Shown piece after piece: positions 24,194 to 36,700 of a stretch of DNA of 64,000 bases. The notes beneath the pieces are model-generated. The model had not been told where the DNA came from. It did not search any database and saw nothing but the letters and a program-made list of their open reading frames with translations. The stretch's first letter is position 1; the number at the start of each line of letters is the position of its first letter. This stretch comes from Henckelia pumila. Taxonomy: Eukaryota > Streptophyta > Magnoliopsida > Lamiales > Gesneriaceae. The stretch covers positions 12,800,201 to 12,864,200 of the forward strand of contig NC_133122.1 in the NCBI RefSeq assembly GCF_033568475.1, written 5' to 3'. A program made the position numbers and the translations under genes.

Positions 24194-25183
24194 GAAGGCC
24201 GAGGCTTCATTTCTCTTTGCCAATTCCGAGTTCTCCTTTCCTTTCTAGTCCTTTTGGAGCTGTTCTAGTCTTCTTAGGCTTGGTCCGGAGGTCGGCGAGG
24301 CGTTCGGTAGTCGTAGCGGAGTTGTGCCCAAGTTCTGGAGGCATCGACATCAAAGGGCTAACGACGGACGAAGGTATAGCTTTTGCTTCCTATAAATATT
24401 TAGGAGTATGCAATAGCTTAGTTAAGGCTTTTAGAGCACTTTAATGATAGTAGTATCATTTGGCAGTGTAGAGCAGACTATAGGCGTGGACCTAGAGTTG
24501 GTAGAGCTTGCACTGTTTTGAGGTACGGAAGTACTGTTCGAGATATCCTGACTGAGTATGCATGTATTATGTGACTGCATGATTTATATGCCATGATATT
24601 ATGCTGCATTCATTTGCATCTTGCTGTATCTCCTTCGAGATGTGTGTAGTAGGGTTGTACCCTATCCTGTTAGTGGATGGACTTCCATCGATTTGGGTCC
24701 GGCGTATCCACGATTATCTCGGTATGGGAGCCACCTCCTGAAGCGACGGCACAGCGTGCTACATACCAGGGCCCGGTCTGTCTCTGTTATCTGATCCTTG
24801 ACCTCGAGTCTATAGGGAGTTCACTTTGCATGCATGTATACTCATACTCTCGCACTGAGCATTTTATGCTCACGTCTCGTACTCTGTATTTTCTGGACAC
24901 CCTATTCCATGGGGCAGGTTTGCGATTGGACGAGGAGGGTGGATCCAGGAGGGGCTAGTCAGTGGTTGGCCAGCTGGAGCTTCGTCTAGGTTTTATTACT
25001 GTTGTTTGGGTTTATACAGCTATTCGATTTGGTTGTATAATATTGGATAATTACAGATTCCTTTACTTGGGATTGTATAATGTTATTGGTTTCCACAGTT
25101 TTATTCTGATATCTGTTTTATTAAGTTAATTGCATGCCTAAGTTCTGTTTAGTAGGTGATCCGGGTAAGGGTCACTACATTTA

Positions 25184-25195
25184 TGGTATCAGAGC
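25184..25195 (+). other. Primer binding site of Gypsy E
   Basis: TGGTATCAGAGC, four bases after the LTR, complementary to the initiator tRNA-Met 3' end. Confidence 0.93.
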
Positions 25196-25244
25196 ATGCA
25201 AAAGATTTCTTGGGATTTAGTCTCATCTTGAGGTATTTTTGTAG

Positions 25245-28200
25245 ATGTCAAATCGTGACGACCAGAGTTCTCATGGCAGTGTTGGTGGGCGTTGGGGTGA
25301 TGCCGACCTGGAGCCTCGTCGAGATCGGCGTCATCGTCACCATGACGACGAGCGTTTCACTGTGCGTCGATTCTTAGCTATGGGTCCTAAGCCCCTAGTT
25401 GGAGGTGAGTCTCCGGAGGATGCGGAGAACTGGTTAGACCGCATGGAGACGACTTTTCAGACTTTCCAATGCACCGAGGAGCAGAAGGTGGAGACCCTTG
25501 GCTATCTTCTGGATGGGCGTGCGCGCAGGTGGTGGAGGTTTACTTCTGCACTTTTTGTTGCTGCGAGAGGAGTGGCCACCTGGGCCGAGTTCCGCACAGC
25601 TTTCCAAAAGCGGTATTTTTACTCCTGCACTCCGTCAGTCGAAGGCAGGCGAGCTATTGAGTCTGCGACAGGGAGCCATGTCTATCGATGAGTATCAGCA
25701 GAGGTTCTTTGATCTGCTATCCTATTGCCCCGAGATTGCTGATAGCTCAGAGATGAAGTATAATCTGTTCCTTCAGGGCCTTAACCCTGAGATCCATGAC
25801 CGTGTGGCGGTTGGCGACGACATGTCCTACGAGGGTTTGGTGAGCCGTTGTCATCAGGCAGAGGACAGCATTCGGCGGAACAGGTCTTTTCCTCAGTCGA
25901 GGCCTGCTAGTTCTTTGGGTCCCCGTGCCCAAACTTTCAAGAAGTCTGGATCTTCTTCTTCCTCTGGTTCTGGAGGTATTGTCCGTTATGGTAAGAAGGA
26001 CAAGTGTGATCACTGTGGGAAGAACCATCCATCCGACAAGTGCCGCAGAGCTTCTGGAGCTTGTTTCCGTTGTGGAGAGACTGGTCATATCCGGAGGGAT
26101 TGTCCACAGTCTGGGGGAGGCGGTTCTGGATCTGGTTCAGGATCGGGTTCTCAGGCCACCGTTCAGCAGAGGTCGCAGGGACAGTCTGCTGGGAGTTCTC
26201 ATTTGAGGCCACGAGCTTCTGGCCAGGTGTTTGCCCTAAGACATGATCAGGCTGTGGAGGAGAATGAGAAAGTCATCGCAGGTACATTTATGCTTTATGG
26301 TATACCTGCTCTTGTACTTATTGACACTGGTGCATCTCATTCCTTCATTTCTGCACGTTTTGTTAAGAGGCATAAGTTACCATGCATTGCACTAGACGTA
26401 GTAATGTCTGTTTCTACTCCGACGGGCCAATCTGCTTTGGCCAAGCGTCTAGTGATGGGTTGCCCTTTAGAGTTCGAAGGGAACATTCTGTTAGCGAATC
26501 TCATGGTCCTGGCGATGGACGACTTTGATTGCATTCTGGGAATAGATGTGCTGACTACCTATCGAGCTTCAGTGGACTGCTATCAGAAATTAGTACGCTT
26601 TCATCCGGAAGGGAGTGAGAGTTGGTTTTTCTATGGTGAGGGAGCGCGACCCCCGATGCCTTTGGTATCAGCTTTGAGAGCCTGTCGAGCTCTGGAGTCT
26701 AGCGGGGAAGGCTACCTTATCTATGCAGTTGATTTGTCCGCTGAGAGTATTGGGATAGAGAGCATTCCTGTTGTGGATGAATTTCCAGATGTGTTTCCTG
26801 ATGAGATTCCGGGTTTTCCTCCTGCTAGGGAAGTCGAGTTTGGCATAGAGTTGATGCCGGGTACTTCGCCTATTTCTAGAGCACCGTATCGTTTGGCTCC
26901 GTCAGAGATGCGTGAGTTGAAGAATCAGCTACAGGATCTTTTGGACAAGGGGTACATTCGTCCTAGTGTATCTCCTTGGCTAGCTCCTGTTCTCTTCGTG
27001 AAGAAGAAGGATGGGTCGATGCGGCTGTGCATTGACTATCGGCAGCTGAACCGAGTCACTGTGAAGAACAAGTATCCGTTGCCTCGTATTGATGACTTGT
27101 TCGATCAGCTGCATGGCACGTCAGTTTACTCCAAGATTGACTTGAGATCTGGGTATCATTAGTTGAGAGTCCGTGATCAGGACGTAGCCAAGACTGCATT
27201 CCGTACTCGCTATGGGCATTACGAGTTCCTAGTGATGCCATTTGGTTTGACTAATGCGCCGGCTATATTCATGGATTTGATGAACCGCGTCTTCAGGGAG
27301 TATTTGGACAAGTTTGTCGTGGTCTTCATTGACGACATCTTGGTGTATTCGCGTAATACGGAAGAGCATGTTTCTCACTTGCGGTTGGTACTGCAGACTC
27401 TTCGAGATGAGTAGTTGTACGCCAAGCTGAGCAAGTGTGAGTTCTGGATGGATAGAGTGGTCTTTCTTGGCCATATCATATTCAGGAAGGGAATTTCTGT
27501 TGATCCAAGCAAGATTGAAGCGGTACTTAATTGGTCGCGTCCGACGACAGTTGCTGAGATCCGTAGTTTTCTGGGTCTAGCAGGGTATTATCGTCGCTTC
27601 ATTCTGAACTTCTCTCAGTTAGCTCGACCGTTGATGCAGCTTACCCGCAAGGGTGTGGATTTCGAGTGGTCCTCCGAGTGCAAGGAGAATTTCCGTGAGC
27701 TTCGACGGCGGTTGACTTCTGCGCCGGTGTTGGCATTACCGTCAGGATCTGGAGGGTATGTAGTTTACACGGATGCTTCTCTTCAGGGGTTAGGTTGTGT
27801 CCTGACTCAGAATGGGCATGTGATCGCATACGCTTCTAGACAGCTGAAGCTTCACGAGGACAACTACCCAGTCCATGATTTGGAATTGGCAGCCATTGTG
27901 TTCGCTTTGAAGATCTGGCGTCATTATCTTTATGGCGAGAAATTTGAGATCTTCACCGACCATAAGAGTCTCAAGTATTTGTTCACTCAGGCAGAATTGA
28001 ACATGAGACAGAGACGTTGGATGGACTTGCTTAAGGACTATGATTGCGAGATTAAGTACCATCCGAGAGCTGCTAATCTCACCGCTGATGCTTTGAGTCG
28101 CAAGGTGCGACTATCCGCACTTCAGACTTGTTCGATGTCTAGTGCGATCAGTGACTGTTGTACTTCAGGTTTTACCTTCAAGCATAAGAAAGGTATGCAG

Positions 28201-29661
28201 AGTATCCAGATGTTTGCGATACTATCTGAGCCAGCTTTGTACTCGCGGATCCGAGATGCTCAGATGTCTGATTCAAAGACCCAGCGTTTAGCTCGTCTAG
28301 CTAACGAGGGTAGCTCGTCTGGATTTCATTATCAGTCAGATGGCTTTCTGTGTTTGTCTGGTAGGCTTGTGATTCCACAGGATGAAGAGTTGCGAGAGGA
28401 GATTTTGTCTCAGGCACATCGCACTAAGTTGAGTATTCATCCTGGGAGCAACAAGATGTACAATGATCTACGTACTCGTTTCTGGTGGAAGGGAATGAAA
28501 CGCAGTGTTTATCAGTTTGTTTCGAGATGCTTGGTGTGTCAACAGGTCAAGGCAGAGCACCGACGACCTGGAGGATTGCTTCACAGTCTGCCTATTCCTG
28601 AATGGAAATGGGAGTTTATCACTATGGACTTTGTGACCTATTTGCCGGTATCCCCGAAGAACTATGATGCTATCTGGGTGGTGGTGGACCGACTCACCAA
28701 GTCAGCGCATTTCATTGCCTATAGCCGAGAGTACTCTGTGGATCGCATGGCACGGATGTACATTCAGGAGATCGTCCGACTTCATGGAGTGCCTGTGAGC
28801 ATTGTCAGCGATCGGGACCCCAGGTTTACTTCTAGATTCTGGGGGAGTGTTCAGCGTGCGATGGGTACTACTCTCAGTTTGAGTACAACCTATCATCCGG
28901 AGACTGATGGTCAGTCAGAGCGCACTATCCGTACGTTAGAGGATATGCTTAGAGCGTGCGTCATGGATTTTGGTTCAGCCTTGCAGGATCATTTGCCGTT
29001 GATCGAGTTCGCTTACAACAACAGCTATCACACTAGTATTGGGATGGCACCTTTTGAAGCGTTGTATGGGCGACATTGTCGTACTCCACTCTTCTAGAAA
29101 GAAGTGGGGGAGAGATAGGCTGAAGGACCGGAGTTTATCCAGCAGGCGATAGACATTGTTGATCAGATCAAGAAACGGATTAAGACTGCACAGGATCGTC
29201 AGGCCAGCTATGTTAATATCAAGCATAGGCCCTTGCAGTTCGAGGTCGGGGAGAAAGTTTTTCTGAGAGTGTCACCTTTCCGCAAGATTCTCAGATTTGG
29301 CCTTAAGGGCAAGTTGTCTCCCAGATTTATCGGTCCGTTTGAGATCTTGGAGAGCATTGGCGATTTGGCTTATCGACTAGCTTTGCCACCGCATCTATCC
29401 AGTATTCACGACGTGTTCCACGTATCTCTGTTGAGAAGGTATGTGGCGGATGAATCTCATATTCTGCAGTGGTCTGAGGTTCAGGTAGACAAGGATTTGA
29501 CTTATGTTGAGAAACCTCTTCGTATCCTGGATTATAAGGATAAGGTTTTACGGAACAAAGTCATTCCTTTGGTTTTAGTTCAGTGGCAGCGCCGAGGCAC
29601 TGAGGAAGCTACTTGGGAGCTTGAGGACAGGATGCGTAAAGACCATCCTGAGTTGTTTTGA
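25245..29661 (+). pseudogene. Gypsy E gag-pol with chromodomain, inactivated
   Basis: Gag starts at ATG 25245. An extra T in the run near 25616 shifts the frame. The rest reads through a zinc knuckle ([14 protein letters not shown], about 26062), protease ([12 protein letters not shown], about 26315), RT (LCIDYRQLN near 27027; [11 protein letters not shown] near 27320), RNase H ([10 protein letters not shown] near 27768), the integrase zinc domain and core ([12 protein letters not shown] near 28807; [10 protein letters not shown] near 28894) and a C-terminal chromodomain ([20 protein letters not shown], about 29574). TAG stops lie at 27160, 27412, 29095 and 29116. Family comparison suggests Q, Q, W and Q at these positions. 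The chromodomain normally steers integration to heterochromatin. Confidence 0.93.
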
Positions 29662-29783
29662 TTTCATTCTTTAAGTTGTATTCAGTTGCAAACTCTGTAA
29701 ACGTTTCATTGAATAAAGAATGTTTCTGATTTCTGTATTTTGCATTCGGTACTTAAGATCTGTTTTCGAGGACGAAATATCTT

Positions 29784-29796
29784 AAGTGGGGGAGAA
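29784..29796 (+). other. Polypurine tract of Gypsy E
   Basis: AAGTGGGGGAGAA directly before the 3' LTR. Confidence 0.85.
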
Positions 29797-31115
29797 TGTA
29801 GTAGCCCGTGCCCTAATTGAGTAATTAAAGGATTAATGCTAATTAATTGAATTAGGTATCGGACGGATCGGAAGCTCCGAAGGCACGATCGGAAGCTCCG
29901 AACAGGATCGGAAGCTCCGATGAGCGATCGGAGGCACCGATGTTATTACGTCAGGCATGACGTGTGATTGGATCGGAAGCTCCGATCAGGACCGGAAGCT
30001 CCGATCACCCCTATCCGAAGTCAACAAATGATATTTTGACACGTGGCAGATAAGGATCTTCGGAAGCTCCGATGGCAGGATCGGACGTTCCGATCGAGGA
30101 TCGGAGGCTCCGATCGTTGTCTATAAATAGAAGGCCGAGGCTTCATTTCTCTTTGCCAATTCCGAGTTCTCCTTTCCTTTCCAGTCCTTTTGGAGCTGTT
30201 CTAGTCTTTTTAGGCTTGGTCCGGAGGTCGGCGAGGCGTTCAGTAGTCGTAGCGGAGTTGTGCCCAAGTTCTGGAGGCATCGACATCAAAGGGCTAACGA
30301 CGGACGAAGGTATAGCTTTTGCTTCCTATAAATATTTAGGAGTATGCAATAGCTTAGTTAAGGCTTTTAGAGCACTTTAATGATAGTAGTATCATTTGGC
30401 AGTGTAGAGCAGACTATAGGCGTGGACCTAGAGTTGGTAGAGCTTGCACTGTTTTGAGGTACGGAAGTACTGTTCGAGATATCCTGACTGAGTATGCATG
30501 TATTATGTGACTGCATGATTTATATGCCATGATATTATGCTGCATTCATTTGCATCTTGCTGTATCTCCTTCGAGATGTCTGTAGTAGGGTTGTACCCTA
30601 TCCTGTTAGTGGATGGACTTCCATCGATTTGGGTCCGGCGTATCCACGATTATCTCGGTATGGGAGCCACCTCCTGAAGCGACGGCACAGCGTGCTACAT
30701 ACCAGGGCCCGGTCTGTCTCTGTTATCTGATCCTTGACCTCGAGTCTATAGGGAGTTCACTTTGCATGCATGTATACTCATACTCTCGCACTGAGCGTTT
30801 TATGCTCACGTCTCGTACTCTGTATTTTCTGGACACCCTATTCCATGGGGCAGGTTTGCGATTGGACGAGGAGGGTGGATCCAGGAGGGGCTAGTCAGTG
30901 GTTGGCCAGCTGGAGCTTCGTCTAGGTTTTATTACTGTTGTTTGGGTTTATACAGCTATTCGATTTGGTTGTATAATATTGGATAATTACAGATTCCTTT
31001 ACTTGGGATTGTATAATGTTATTGGTTTCCGCAGTTTTATTCTGATATCTGTTTTATTAAGTTAATTGCATGCCTAAGTTCTGTTTAGTAGGTGATCCGG
31101 GTAAGGGTCACTACA
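29797..31115 (+). repeat. 3' LTR of Gypsy E
   Basis: Same length and nearly the same sequence as 23861-25179, including the ATCGGA array and TATA box. Confidence 0.96.
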
Positions 31116-31138
31116 TGGACTCTTGCTCTCATTTGGCC

Positions 31139-31146
31139 TATAAATA
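31139..31146 (+). promoter_or_regulatory. TATA box of Athila F 5' LTR
   Basis: TATAAATA, now only about 24 bp downstream of the right end of inserted Gypsy E. Any F promoter elements upstream are separated from it by G and E. The 3' LTR keeps an uninterrupted copy at 41171-41178. Confidence 0.7.
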
Positions 31147-31636
31147 GATGTGTTGTATAAGCTTTGTAGTGTGCAAGAGTGTAGAGAATTCTTCATTTGT
31201 AAAATAAATATTGTGTGTGTGAGAATAAAAGTTTGAATGTGCAAGTTTCTCAAGTTCAAGTATGAAATTTCTTTTATCTTTATTCTTGAGTTTCATGTTC
31301 ATGGAAAGCTAAATCTATTTATGTCAAGGTGAAAAGGTTTCATTGTTGGTCAAGTAAGATTGTTTATATTTTGTATATTCTTTTCTTTTCTATTTTTATT
31401 TTTACTAATTGATCTTTATTTGTAGGTATAATTTTGGATGATTTGTTGTTATCTATTTACATCAAATGCTTGGTACCTTGAATGTGGTTACCTTGATTTG
31501 TTGTCAAATATGATACAATAAAGACTACAATAATTATATACTATAAATATATGTATCTATTTATAATAAAGTCATATATATTATTTAGACGATAGCGTGA
31601 CACTGTCGGTTGTTCTAAATAATATATTGTGATTTG

Positions 31637-31796
31637 AACTAACATTTACTTTCTCGCATCTAACTTTTACTTTATCGCAACTAACATTTACTTTTCCGCA
31701 ACTAACATTTACTTTCTCGCATCTAACTTTTACTTTATCGCAACTAACATTTACTTTTCCGCAACTAACATTTACTTTCTCGCATCTAACATAAAG
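31637..31796 (+). repeat. 21-bp tandem array in Athila F LTR
   Basis: Seven units of the CTAACATTTACTTT... type, in three alternating versions ending CTCGCAT, ATCGCAA or TCCGCAA, so the higher-order period is 63 bp. It is flanked by two diverged copies of a segment containing GACGATAGCGTG and CGGTTGTTCTAAAT. The 3' LTR has the same array at about 41669-41822. Confidence 0.9.
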
Positions 31797-32260
31797 TCAT
31801 ATATTTTATTTTGACGATAGCGTGGCTCTGCCGGTTGTTCTAAATGAAATATTGTGATTTGATCTAACATTTACTTTTATGTCAATTTATATTTATGCAT
31901 TTATATATATATTATGGGTACCATGTATTAAATATCGACTGATATTAATATAGTGGGAACTATATTATATGATATACTTGTTTAAATATTTCATTGTTCT
32001 TTTATGTTTATTCTTATTTTAGTTTCTTTTATTTATTTTTATTAAACAATCTTAAATAAACCAACAATGAACCTTTGAAACCTTGACAATTTTATAATTT
32101 GTGTATTTGAAGTTTTATAATAATATTTTCATCTATAATATATTATTGCTAAAATTAAACTTACAACATCCTCTCCGTGGATCGATCTCGTACTCACGAG
32201 TATATTACTTGCAGACAACCTACACTTGGGTGAATTACAATTTAAGTTGTAGCAAGTTTT

Positions 32261-32278
32261 TGGCGCCGTTGCCGGGGA
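32261..32278 (+). other. Primer binding site of Athila F (tRNA-Asp)
   Basis: TGGCGCCGTTGCCGGGGA matches the complement of the plant tRNA-Asp 3' end, the primer typical of Athila and related Gypsy elements. Confidence 0.9.
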
Positions 32279-32397
32279 GGTATAAATTAAGTTTAATTTT
32301 GTTATTATGTAAATAGTATGTTGTTTTTAATTGTATGATTGTTTGGAGTCGTAAACAAAGTGGTAGACTTGTTCGAGTAACTGAAAATATTTTAAAC

Positions 32398-33740
32398 ATG
32401 GACGATAATTCTAATAATCAAGATGATAATAATAATAATAATCATCATCAAGAACATGAACAACCAAGAACACTTAGGCACCATATGAATCCAATAAGAA
32501 CTAGTACACCATCTTGTTTAGTTTTTCCTCCTGATGTATCTAATTTCAATTTTAAGCCACAAGTCATTCAACTTTTACCAAATTTTCATGGCTTAGATTC
32601 TGAAAATCCATATTTGCATTTAAGAGAATTTGAGGAGGTTTGCAACACTTATAATGATCAAAATTGTAGCATGGATACTGTTCGATTAAAGCTTTTCCCT
32701 TTTTCCTTAAAAGATAAAGCTAAAACATGGTTGCAAAATTTGAGATCAAGTTCAATAAGATCATGGGAAGAAATGCAACAATAATTTCTAAAAAAGTTTT
32801 TTCCTTCCCATAGAACAAACTCTTTTAAAAGACAAATTACAACTTTTTCTCAAAACAAGGGGAAACATTTTATCAATGTTGGGATAGATATAAAGAGTTA
32901 CTTAATACATGCCCACATCATGGTTTTGAAATATGGAGAATAGTTTCTCACTTTTATGAAGGTTTAATACCTAAAGATAGGCAAATGATAGAATTCATGT
33001 GTAATGAAACTTTTGAAGATAAAAACCCAAATGAAGCTATGGAATATTTGGAGTCATTAGTAGAAAATGCTCAAAATTGGGATAATATAGGCTCAATTGA
33101 ACCACCAAGTAAAACCAATAATTCAACAAATGGGGGTGGTATTTATCATCTTAAAGATGATGTAGATGTTCAAGCTAAACTTGCATCTTTAGCAAGAAAA
33201 ATCGAGTCATTAGAAATGAAAAAGAGTGATCAATTAAAAAGTGTTCAAGAAATTGTTTGTCATATATGTGACACACATGATCATCTTACAAAAAATTGTC
33301 CTACTTTGCCTTCATTTAAAGAATGTCTCCATGAACAAGCCAATTATGTTAACAATTTTAAAAAACCAACATTAGATCCTTTTTCACAAACATACAATCC
33401 TGGTTGGAGAAATCATCCCAATTTTAGTTGGAGGAACGATAATAATGCACAACCTTCACAACAACCTTTTCAAAATAACAAAAATCATCAAGGTTATGCT
33501 CCTTATATCCCACCTCCAAGAAAAAATTTTGAAGATGAAATTCATGCATACATTCAAAAGCAAGAGTCTATCAATATTCAAAACATTCAATCTATGAATG
33601 ATTTGAAAGAAACTCTTGCAAAATTTGCATCTGCACTTAATATTCATGAAAAAGGAAAATTTCCATCTCAACCACAACCTAATCCTAAAAATCAAAATCA
33701 AGAAAAATTTGATCAAGTAAAATCTGTTATTACTCTTAGA
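32398..33740 (+). pseudogene. Athila F gag, broken
   Basis: It starts MDDNSNNQDD at 32398. The upstream in-frame ATG at 32335 is less likely, being close to the primer site. A TAA at 32782-32784 interrupts after SWEEMQQ, and a small indel near 32863 shifts the frame. The correct frame is open again from before 32985 and includes the FYEGLIPKDRQM and EAMEYLESLVENAQNWD blocks. A CCHC knuckle (CHICDTHDHLTKNC) lies at about 33259. The boundary with pol is approximate. Gag would form the particle that packages element RNA; this copy cannot make it whole. Confidence 0.85.
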
Positions 33741-36700
33741 AGTGGTAAAATAGTTAATGATCCATATAGTGATGAAAACAAAGATCAGTCAAACTCAAAG
33801 AGTAAGGATGAAAATCTTGATACTTTCGAGAAAGATGATACTTTGAGTCCTAAGATTAAGAAAGTTGATGATAAATTATCTGAAATAATATGTGAGTCAA
33901 ATAAACATGTTCCTTTCCCTCATGCATTAGTTAATAATAAAAAACAAAAAAATGATTCTGATATTTATGAAGTTTTTAAACAAGTAAAAATAAATATTCC
34001 ATTATTAGATGCTATTAAACAAGTGCCTTCTTATGCAAAGTTTTTAAAAGATTTATGTACTGTAAAAAGACAATTGCATGTAAAGAAGAAAGCATTCTTA
34101 ACGGAGCAAGTAAGTTCTATTATTCAAAATAATTCTACCTTGAAATATAAAGATCCCGGTTGTCCAACAATTTCATGTATTATTGGAAAGAATAAAATTA
34201 AAAAAGCTTTGTTAGATTTGGGAGCAAGTGTGAATTTAATTCCTTATTCAGTTTATGAAAAGCTTAAGTTGGGAGATTTAAAACCTACATCTGTTACTCT
34301 TTTACTAGCCGATAGGTCGATCAAAATACCTAGAGGTATCTTAGAAGATGTGTTAGTTCAAGTCGATAAATTCATATATCCTGTGGATTTTATTGTCTTG
34401 GATACACAACCAATAGAAGTACATAACGAAATTCCAGTAATATTGGGACGTCCATTTCTAGCAACTTCAAATGCTTTAATTAATTGTCGAAATGGAATAA
34501 TGAAATTGTCTTTTGGAAATATGACTTTAGAACTTAATGTGATCAATTTATGTAAACAACCAAGTATTAATGAAGATGAAGATGATAATGAAATAGAAAC
34601 AATTGTGGAAGAAAATATACACCAAGAAAATTTAAATCAACAATCTGAAGTTTGTTTAGTGGAAAGTTTTGATTCAAAAAATGTTTTTAAATCAAAGTTA
34701 TTTGAAGAAATTAATGAACTTGAAGAAGTAAAAGAAAATAATCATCCAAAACTTGAATTAAAACCCTTGCCAATAGAACTAAAATATGCTTTTCTTGGTG
34801 AAAATCAAACATATCCTATTGTAATATCTTCTACCCTCTTACCAAAACAAGAAGAAGATGTAATAACACTACTTAAAAAACACAAAAATGCAATTGGATG
34901 GACTTTGCAAGATATAAAAGGTATAAATCCTTTAATCTGCACACATAGAATTCACTTGGAAGAAAATGCTAAAACGTATCAACAACCACAAAGAAGATTA
35001 AATCCACACATGAAAGAAGTTGTTAAAAATGAAGTTTTAAAACTATTAGATGCCGGAATTATTTATCCAATCTCGGATAGTAAATGGGTAAGTCCAACAC
35101 AAGTAGTACCAAAAAAATCAGGCATCACTGTTATAAAAAATGAAAAGGGAGAATTATTACAAGCTAGGATTCCATCTAGTTGGCGTATGTGCATTGATTA
35201 TAGAAAATTAAATGATGCAACTAGAAAAGATCACTTTCCGTTACCATTTTTAGATCAAATTTTAGAGAAAGTGGCAGGTAATCCTTATTATTGTTTTCTT
35301 GATGGGTATTCGGGGTATTATCAAATACCAATATCATTAGAAGATCAAGAAAAAACTACTTTCACTTGTCCGTTCGGAACTTTTGCTTTTAAAAGAATGA
35401 CATTTGGTTTATGTAATGCCCCGGCTACTTTTCAAAGATGCATGCTAAGTATTTTTAGTGACATGATTGAAGAATTTGTGGAAGTTTTTATGGATGATAT
35501 AACTGTTTTTGGAAACTCATTTGAAAACTGTCTTAAAAATTTGGAAGAAGTTTTAAAAAGATGTGAAGAAAAAAATCTTGTTTTAAATTGGGAAAAATGT
35601 CACTACATGGTTAAATCCGGAATTGTGTTAGGGCATGTCATATCTGAAAAAGGAATTGAAGTTGATAAAGCTAAGGTTGATGTTATTGCTAATTTACCAT
35701 CACCAAACACGATCAAAGAAATTCGATCATTTTTGGGTCATGCGGGATTTTATAGAAGATTTATAAAAAAATTTAGCATAATATCGAAACCAATTTCAAA
35801 TCTTTTAACAAAAGATGCACAATTTGAATGGACTCAAGAATGTGAAACTGCTTTTAAAAAGATAATTAATCTTTTAACTACATCACCTATTTTACAACCT
35901 CCTGATTGGTCTTTACCATTTGAATTAATGTGTGATGCAAGTGATTATGTTGTAGGAACTGTGTTAGGACAAAGAAAAGAAGGTAAACCTTATGTGATCT
36001 ATTATGCAAGTAGAACCTTAAATAGTGATCAAATCAATTATTCAACAACTGAAAAAGAATTACTTTCAGTAGTGTTTGCATTAGATAAATTTCGATCCTA
36101 TTTAATTGGTTCTACTACTATTGTTTACACTGATCATTCTGCCATAAAATATTTATCAAATAAACAAGATGCTAAGCCGAGATTAATAAGATGGATTTTG
36201 TTGTTACAAGAATTTGATCTTGTAATAAAAGATAAAAAAGGAAAAGAAAATGTAGTAGCCGATCATTTATCAAGAATAATTTTTGAATCATCTCAAAATG
36301 AAATACCAATAAATGAAAATTTTCCGGATGATCAACTATTTTATGCTACTACTATGCCTTGGTTTGCTAATATTGTAAATTTTCTTGTGACAAATAAAAT
36401 GCCTTCTCATTGAAGTTCACAAGATAAAAATAAATTCTTGAAAGAGGTCAAAAAATTTTATTGGGATGATCCTTATTTGTTTAAGTATTGTCCTGATCAA
36501 ATTTTTCGACAATGCATACCCGACAATGAGGTAAGTAGTGTCATTAAATTTTGTCATTCTGAGGCATGTGGAGGTCATTTTTCGTCAAAGAAAACAGCTG
36601 CAAAAATCTTTCAATGTGGATTTTATTGGCCTTCTTTATTCAAAGATACACATTCATTTTGCAAATCTTGTGAAAATTGTCAGAAAATGGGTTCAATTTC

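Larger units (their letters stand above)
23861..25179 (+). repeat. 5' LTR of Gypsy E
   Basis: It begins TGTAGTAGCCCGTGCCC and ends GGGTCACTACA. It contains the ATCGGA array and a TATA box. Open frames of 93-102 codons inside it recur in the 3' LTR and are not supported as genes. Confidence 0.96.
23861..31115 (+). mobile_element. Tekay-like Gypsy chromovirus E
   Basis: LTRs 23861-25179 and 29797-31115 (both 1319 bp), flanked by TGGAC (23856-23860 and 31116-31120). About nine LTR differences were seen by eye. Pol order protease-RT-RNase H-integrase and a C-terminal chromodomain identify a Ty3/Gypsy chromovirus; the QWRHRG-like end region is typical of Tekay. Coding capacity is lost through one frameshift and four TAG stops. 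Confidence 0.94.
31116..32254 (+). repeat. 5' LTR of Athila F, segment 3
   Basis: Resumes with the TGGAC duplication and matches 41148-42284 of the 3' LTR, ending GTTGTAGCA. It contains a TATA box (TATAAATA, 31139-31146) and a tandem array at 31637-31796. Confidence 0.95.

Noticed and set aside
24136..24958. Open frames of 102 and 93 codons in the LTR of Gypsy E
   Set aside because: They recur in the 3' LTR, overlap promoter repeats and match no known protein.
31637..31796. Regular short repeats considered as a CRISPR array
   Set aside because: Units are directly adjacent without unique spacers, and the setting is a plant LTR.
32261..32278. tRNA-like match considered as a tRNA gene
   Set aside because: Only the 18-base complement of a tRNA 3' end is present, directly after an LTR; it is a primer binding site. 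No complete tRNA gene was seen in the window.
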